A stretch of DNA of 8,865 nt from Methanosarcina sp. GTDB lineage: Archaea; Halobacteriota; Methanosarcinia; Methanosarcinales; Methanosarcinaceae. Made by a program: the position numbers and the translations under genes. Position 1 is the stretch's first letter, and each line of letters starts with the position of its first letter. The notes below the pieces were generated by a model. That model did no database searches. It worked only from the letters and a program-made list of their open reading frames with translations, and was not told where the DNA came from. The stretch spans positions 1-8,865 of the forward strand of contig JAMXLQ010000219.1 in NCBI GenBank assembly GCA_024280975.1. The letters are read 5' to 3'. Below, piece after piece: positions 7,013 through 8,865 of the stretch.

Positions 7013-7053
7013 GTGCTCCTTTCGCAGAGATTTTCAAATATTTTTTTTCGGAT

Positions 7054-7172
7054 CACTCTCTCAACACTTTTTAGAGTGTTTTCTCAAATTATTTTATTAG
7101 AATACACTCTCTGAATACTTTCTCAGGTCTTTGCTAGAGTAATGTTTTGAGTACTTTTCAGAGTACTTTTTC
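7054..7172. repeat. Cluster of degenerate direct repeats at the 3' end of the aminotransferase gene
   Basis: Two related 19-base units begin CACTCTCT at 7054 and 7105 (three mismatches). Two near-identical 12-base units lie in tandem at 7149-7160 and 7161-7172 and share GAGTACTTTT. All four contain an ACTTT core. The last unit covers the final codons of the aminotransferase. Overlapping inverted pairs (AACACT 7063-7068 with AGTGTT 7075-7080; CACTCT 7054-7059 with AGAGTG 7073-7078) make alternative hairpins possible. Confidence 0.55.
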
Positions 7173-8270
7173 CATGATGCTCAAGGCTCTTTCGATATCT
7201 TTCATTGAAGCTGCGTAGGATATTCTAATGTGGCCGTCACCCTCGCTTCCGAAGGCTGTGCCAGGAGTGACAATAATGCCATTTGAGATCAATTTCGAGG
7301 CAACTTCTGCGGAATTTGAGACTTTCGGGAAGGCATAGAAAGCACCTTTCGGAGGAAGGCATTCCATTCCGAGCTCATTCAGCCCTTTTATGAGCACTTC
7401 CCTGCGCTTTCTAAACTCCTCACGCATCTCAGTGACAGTATCTTTAGGTCCTGTTACTGCGGCATAAGCAGCTTTCTGAGCAATTGAGTTGGCGCAGGCC
7501 TGAATATACTGGTGCACCTTGAGCATCTGATCGATGTAATCTTTTCTGGCTGCCACGTACCCAAGCCTCCAGCCGGTCATGGCGTAGCTCTTTGAAGTAG
7601 CGTTTACAGTAATTACATTGTCCGAGTAGCTGGCAGGGCTTACATGCTCCCCTTCGTAGATAAAGTACTCGTAGACTTCGTCTGAAATAATAGTTATATT
7701 ATGGTCGTCTGCAATCTCGGCCAGGGCTTTTATATCTGCCCTGCTTGCGACTGAACCCGTGGGATTTGAAGGGGAATTGAGGATAATGGCTCGGGTTTTC
7801 GGGGTAATTCTCTCAAGCACGGCTTCAGGCTTCATAGTAAGGTCTTCGGCAAGAGGGACACTTACAGCTTTGCCGCTTAGGATCCCAGTCAGTGCATTAT
7901 AAGAAACGAAGCCAGGATTTGAGATAAGGACTTCGTCCCCATGGTTAAGAAGGGCTGCAAGAGCAATGGCAAGAGCTTCCGATGCTCCGGAGGTAACAAT
8001 TATCTCCTCTGCAGAAACCGAAAATTTATTTTCTTCCTTGAACTTGCAACTCAGGGCTTCTCTTAATTCCGGAATTCCTGTACCCACGGTATAACCCGTA
8101 AACCCCTCGTTTATGGCTTTTATTGCTGCCGTTTTGATATGTTCCGGGGTATCAAAATCCGGTTGCCCGAGCCCAAGGTTGATTGCGTCCTGCCCTGCAG
8201 CTTCGAAAATCTTTCTAATTCCAGATATATCTATCCTGGCAACATTCTCTGAAAATCTTATTCCCTTCAT
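7158..8270 (-). CDS. Class I PLP-dependent aminotransferase (aspartate aminotransferase-like)
   Basis: A 370-residue fold-type I aminotransferase that transfers an amino group between an amino acid and a 2-oxo acid in the cytoplasm. The PLP site is complete: Schiff-base lysine K227 in TSKSYAMTGWRLGY, N169 in SPSNPTG, D197 and Y200 in SDEVYEY, and R235 for the phosphate. R349 in HIRISYA is the expected substrate-carboxylate arginine, and GLGQPDFDTP lies at 33-42. Length is slightly short of the usual 380-400. The ATG at 8270 is preferred: AGAAGGG lies about seven bases upstream, and homologous proteins commonly begin close to this segment. An in-frame TTG at 8330 would add 20 residues of no recognisable character and lacks a ribosome-binding site. 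Substrate (aspartate, aromatic or branched) cannot be fixed from motifs; aspartate-type is the default guess. The gene lies 71 bases behind the isomerase on the same strand and may be co-transcribed. Its last codons fall in a tandem 12-base repeat. Confidence 0.93.
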   Translation of the reverse strand: MKGIRFSENVARIDISGIRKIFEAAGQDAINLGLGQPDFDTPEHIKTAAIKAINEGFTGYTVGTGIPELREALSCKFKEENKFSVSAEEIIVTSGASEALAIALAALLNHGDEVLISNPGFVSYNALTGILSGKAVSVPLAEDLTMKPEAVLERITPKTRAIILNSPSNPTGSVASRADIKALAEIADDHNITIISDEVYEYFIYEGEHVSPASYSDNVITVNATSKSYAMTGWRLGYVAARKDYIDQMLKVHQYIQACANSIAQKAAYAAVTGPKDTVTEMREEFRKRREVLIKGLNELGMECLPPKGAFYAFPKVSNSAEVASKLISNGIIVTPGTAFGSEGDGHIRISYAASMKDIERALSIMEKVL

Positions 8271-8341
8271 ATTGAGCCCTTCTGCATCCCTGCAAATAAC
8301 TGTTCTGAATATACCCCTGCTTTCTGGCAATTTTCAGGCCT

Positions 8342-8865
8342 TTATTCGATGTTCGTATGTCTTGCTTTAAGCTCGGCTTCCGATACACCTATAAGCGTAA
8401 TCAGTTGAGCGATTATTGAATCAAGAAAAATAAGCGATGTAATCTCGAAAGATGTGCCCAGAGGAGGCACGTTTTTGTAATCTCCCCGCATATTTCTTTC
8501 AAGGAAGCCGCCTGCATCAAGGTCGTTTTTAGTCTTGCTCGGAAGGATCATAGCAATGTCCGAGGTTCTACCAAGTGTAGACTCCTTTTTAGAAGTAACC
8601 GTTATGAGAGTTGAACCGATATCTTTTACTATTTTTCCGAGGTCTGCTATAGAATGGGTTTCTCCTGATCCTGAAATGGCAATTACCACATCCTGCGGCC
8701 GAACAGCAGGAGTTGTAGTTTCGCCGACTACATACACACTGAACCCAAGGTGCATAAGTCTCATTGCAAAAGCTTTGGCAACAAGTCCGGACCTTCCAGC
8801 TCCCATCAAAAATATTCTTTCGCCTTCCAGAATTTTCTGAATCATTGCCTTTATGGCTTCTTTAT
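8342..8865 (-). CDS. hxlB: 6-phospho-3-hexuloisomerase, SIS domain (5' end off the window)
   Basis: The frame is open from the stop at 8342 to the window edge. The Met at 8845 is probably internal, because the codons before it (KEAIKA) remain in frame and the family has about 10-25 more N-terminal residues. The SIS sugar-phosphate isomerase fold is shown by MGAGRSGLVAKAFAMRLMHLG, then ISGSGET (the phosphate-binding loop) and the PPLGTSFE segment followed by IFLDSIIAQL. This pattern is specific enough to separate it from generic SIS proteins. The enzyme interconverts 3-hexulose 6-phosphate and fructose 6-phosphate. In archaea this step of the ribulose monophosphate pathway, run in reverse with hexulose-phosphate synthase, supplies ribulose 5-phosphate for nucleotides and releases formaldehyde. 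No synthase gene is in the window. The aminotransferase gene follows on the same strand after a short gap. Confidence 0.9.
   Translation of the reverse strand, partial: KEAIKAMIQKILEGERIFLMGAGRSGLVAKAFAMRLMHLGFSVYVVGETTTPAVRPQDVVIAISGSGETHSIADLGKIVKDIGSTLITVTSKKESTLGRTSDIAMILPSKTKNDLDAGGFLERNMRGDYKNVPPLGTSFEITSLIFLDSIIAQLITLIGVSEAELKARHTNIE

Larger units (their letters stand above)
6358..7157. other. Long non-coding stretch, no gene recognised
   Basis: About 0.8 kb holds no convincing coding region on either strand and no tRNA or transposase remnant. Visible items are a strong isolated TATA-like sequence (6749-6760), a small hairpin (TCACAC at 6847-6852 with GTGTGA at 6863-6868), A-rich runs at 6942-7012 that read as oligo-T on the minus strand, a T8 tract near 7041-7048, and a degenerate repeat cluster from 7054 onward. 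Two further short stem-loops (around 6589-6601 and 6633-6649) are weak. It could contain an unannotated small RNA or simply be degraded sequence. Confidence 0.6.

Noticed and set aside
7063..7080. AACACT/AGTGTT hairpin as the aminotransferase terminator
   Set aside because: On the minus strand, which carries the gene, the hairpin is followed by A-rich rather than T-rich sequence. Polarity fits the plus strand instead, where no gene ends nearby.
8271..8330. N-terminal extension of the aminotransferase from TTG at 8330
   Set aside because: There is no ribosome-binding site before the TTG and the 20 extra residues match nothing. The ATG at 8270 has AGAAGGG at good spacing.
8113..8840. Plus-strand open frames at 8113-8370 and 8535-8840
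   Set aside because: They are antisense to the aminotransferase and hexuloisomerase genes, both of which have complete family motifs on the minus strand.

Overview
The window is AT-rich archaeal chromosome and most likely comes from a Methanosarcina species. The evidence is the protein families present (a DUF432-like protein, a hexulose-phosphate isomerase of archaeal type, an archaeal-type aminotransferase), TATA-box-like rather than -35/-10 promoters, oligo-T terminators, and long A/T-rich intergenic stretches. The genus is an inference from the look of the proteins, since no search could be run. No rRNA, tRNA, CRISPR array, insertion sequence or phage gene is visible. Six of the seven genes lie on the minus strand, and both end genes are cut by the window.

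Layout. Positions 1-1938 (minus) carry most of an M3-family, oligoendopeptidase F-like zinc peptidase with an N-terminal hydrophobic segment that suggests export. Its 3' end lies off the left edge. Its upstream region (1939-2146) has a TATA-like box with repeated TTTCATTGATCATA motifs behind it. Positions 2147-3783 (minus) are a two-gene unit: a DUF432-like protein of unknown function, overlapping an MscS-type mechanosensitive channel. Positions 3986-5050 (minus) encode a CorA-type divalent cation transporter. A 0.3 kb A/T-rich divergent region (5051-5348) holds a perfect 15-bp inverted repeat and separates corA from a plus-strand gene (5349-6272). That gene encodes a membrane protein built of three 93-residue repeats of the MscS-associated 'TM helix' type, without the MscS channel domain. 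Positions 6273-7157 are non-coding as far as can be seen: a good hairpin terminator, a strong isolated TATA-like sequence, and a cluster of degenerate repeats that reaches into the end of the next gene. Positions 7158-8270 (minus) encode a class I PLP aminotransferase. Positions 8342-8865 (minus) encode a 6-phospho-3-hexuloisomerase whose 5' end is off the right edge.

How the genes fit together. The middle block (DUF432-like, MscS, CorA, TM-helix repeat protein) looks like an envelope ion and osmotic homeostasis neighbourhood, with two MscS-related proteins of different architecture flanking a Mg2+/Co2+ transporter. The right-hand pair may be co-transcribed: the isomerase serves the ribulose monophosphate route, which archaea use to make pentose phosphates, and the aminotransferase serves amino acid metabolism. 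The least described items are the DUF432-like/MscS overlap, the triplicated TM-helix protein, and the two upstream DNA repeats. Nothing in the window is a clear new defence or mobile system.
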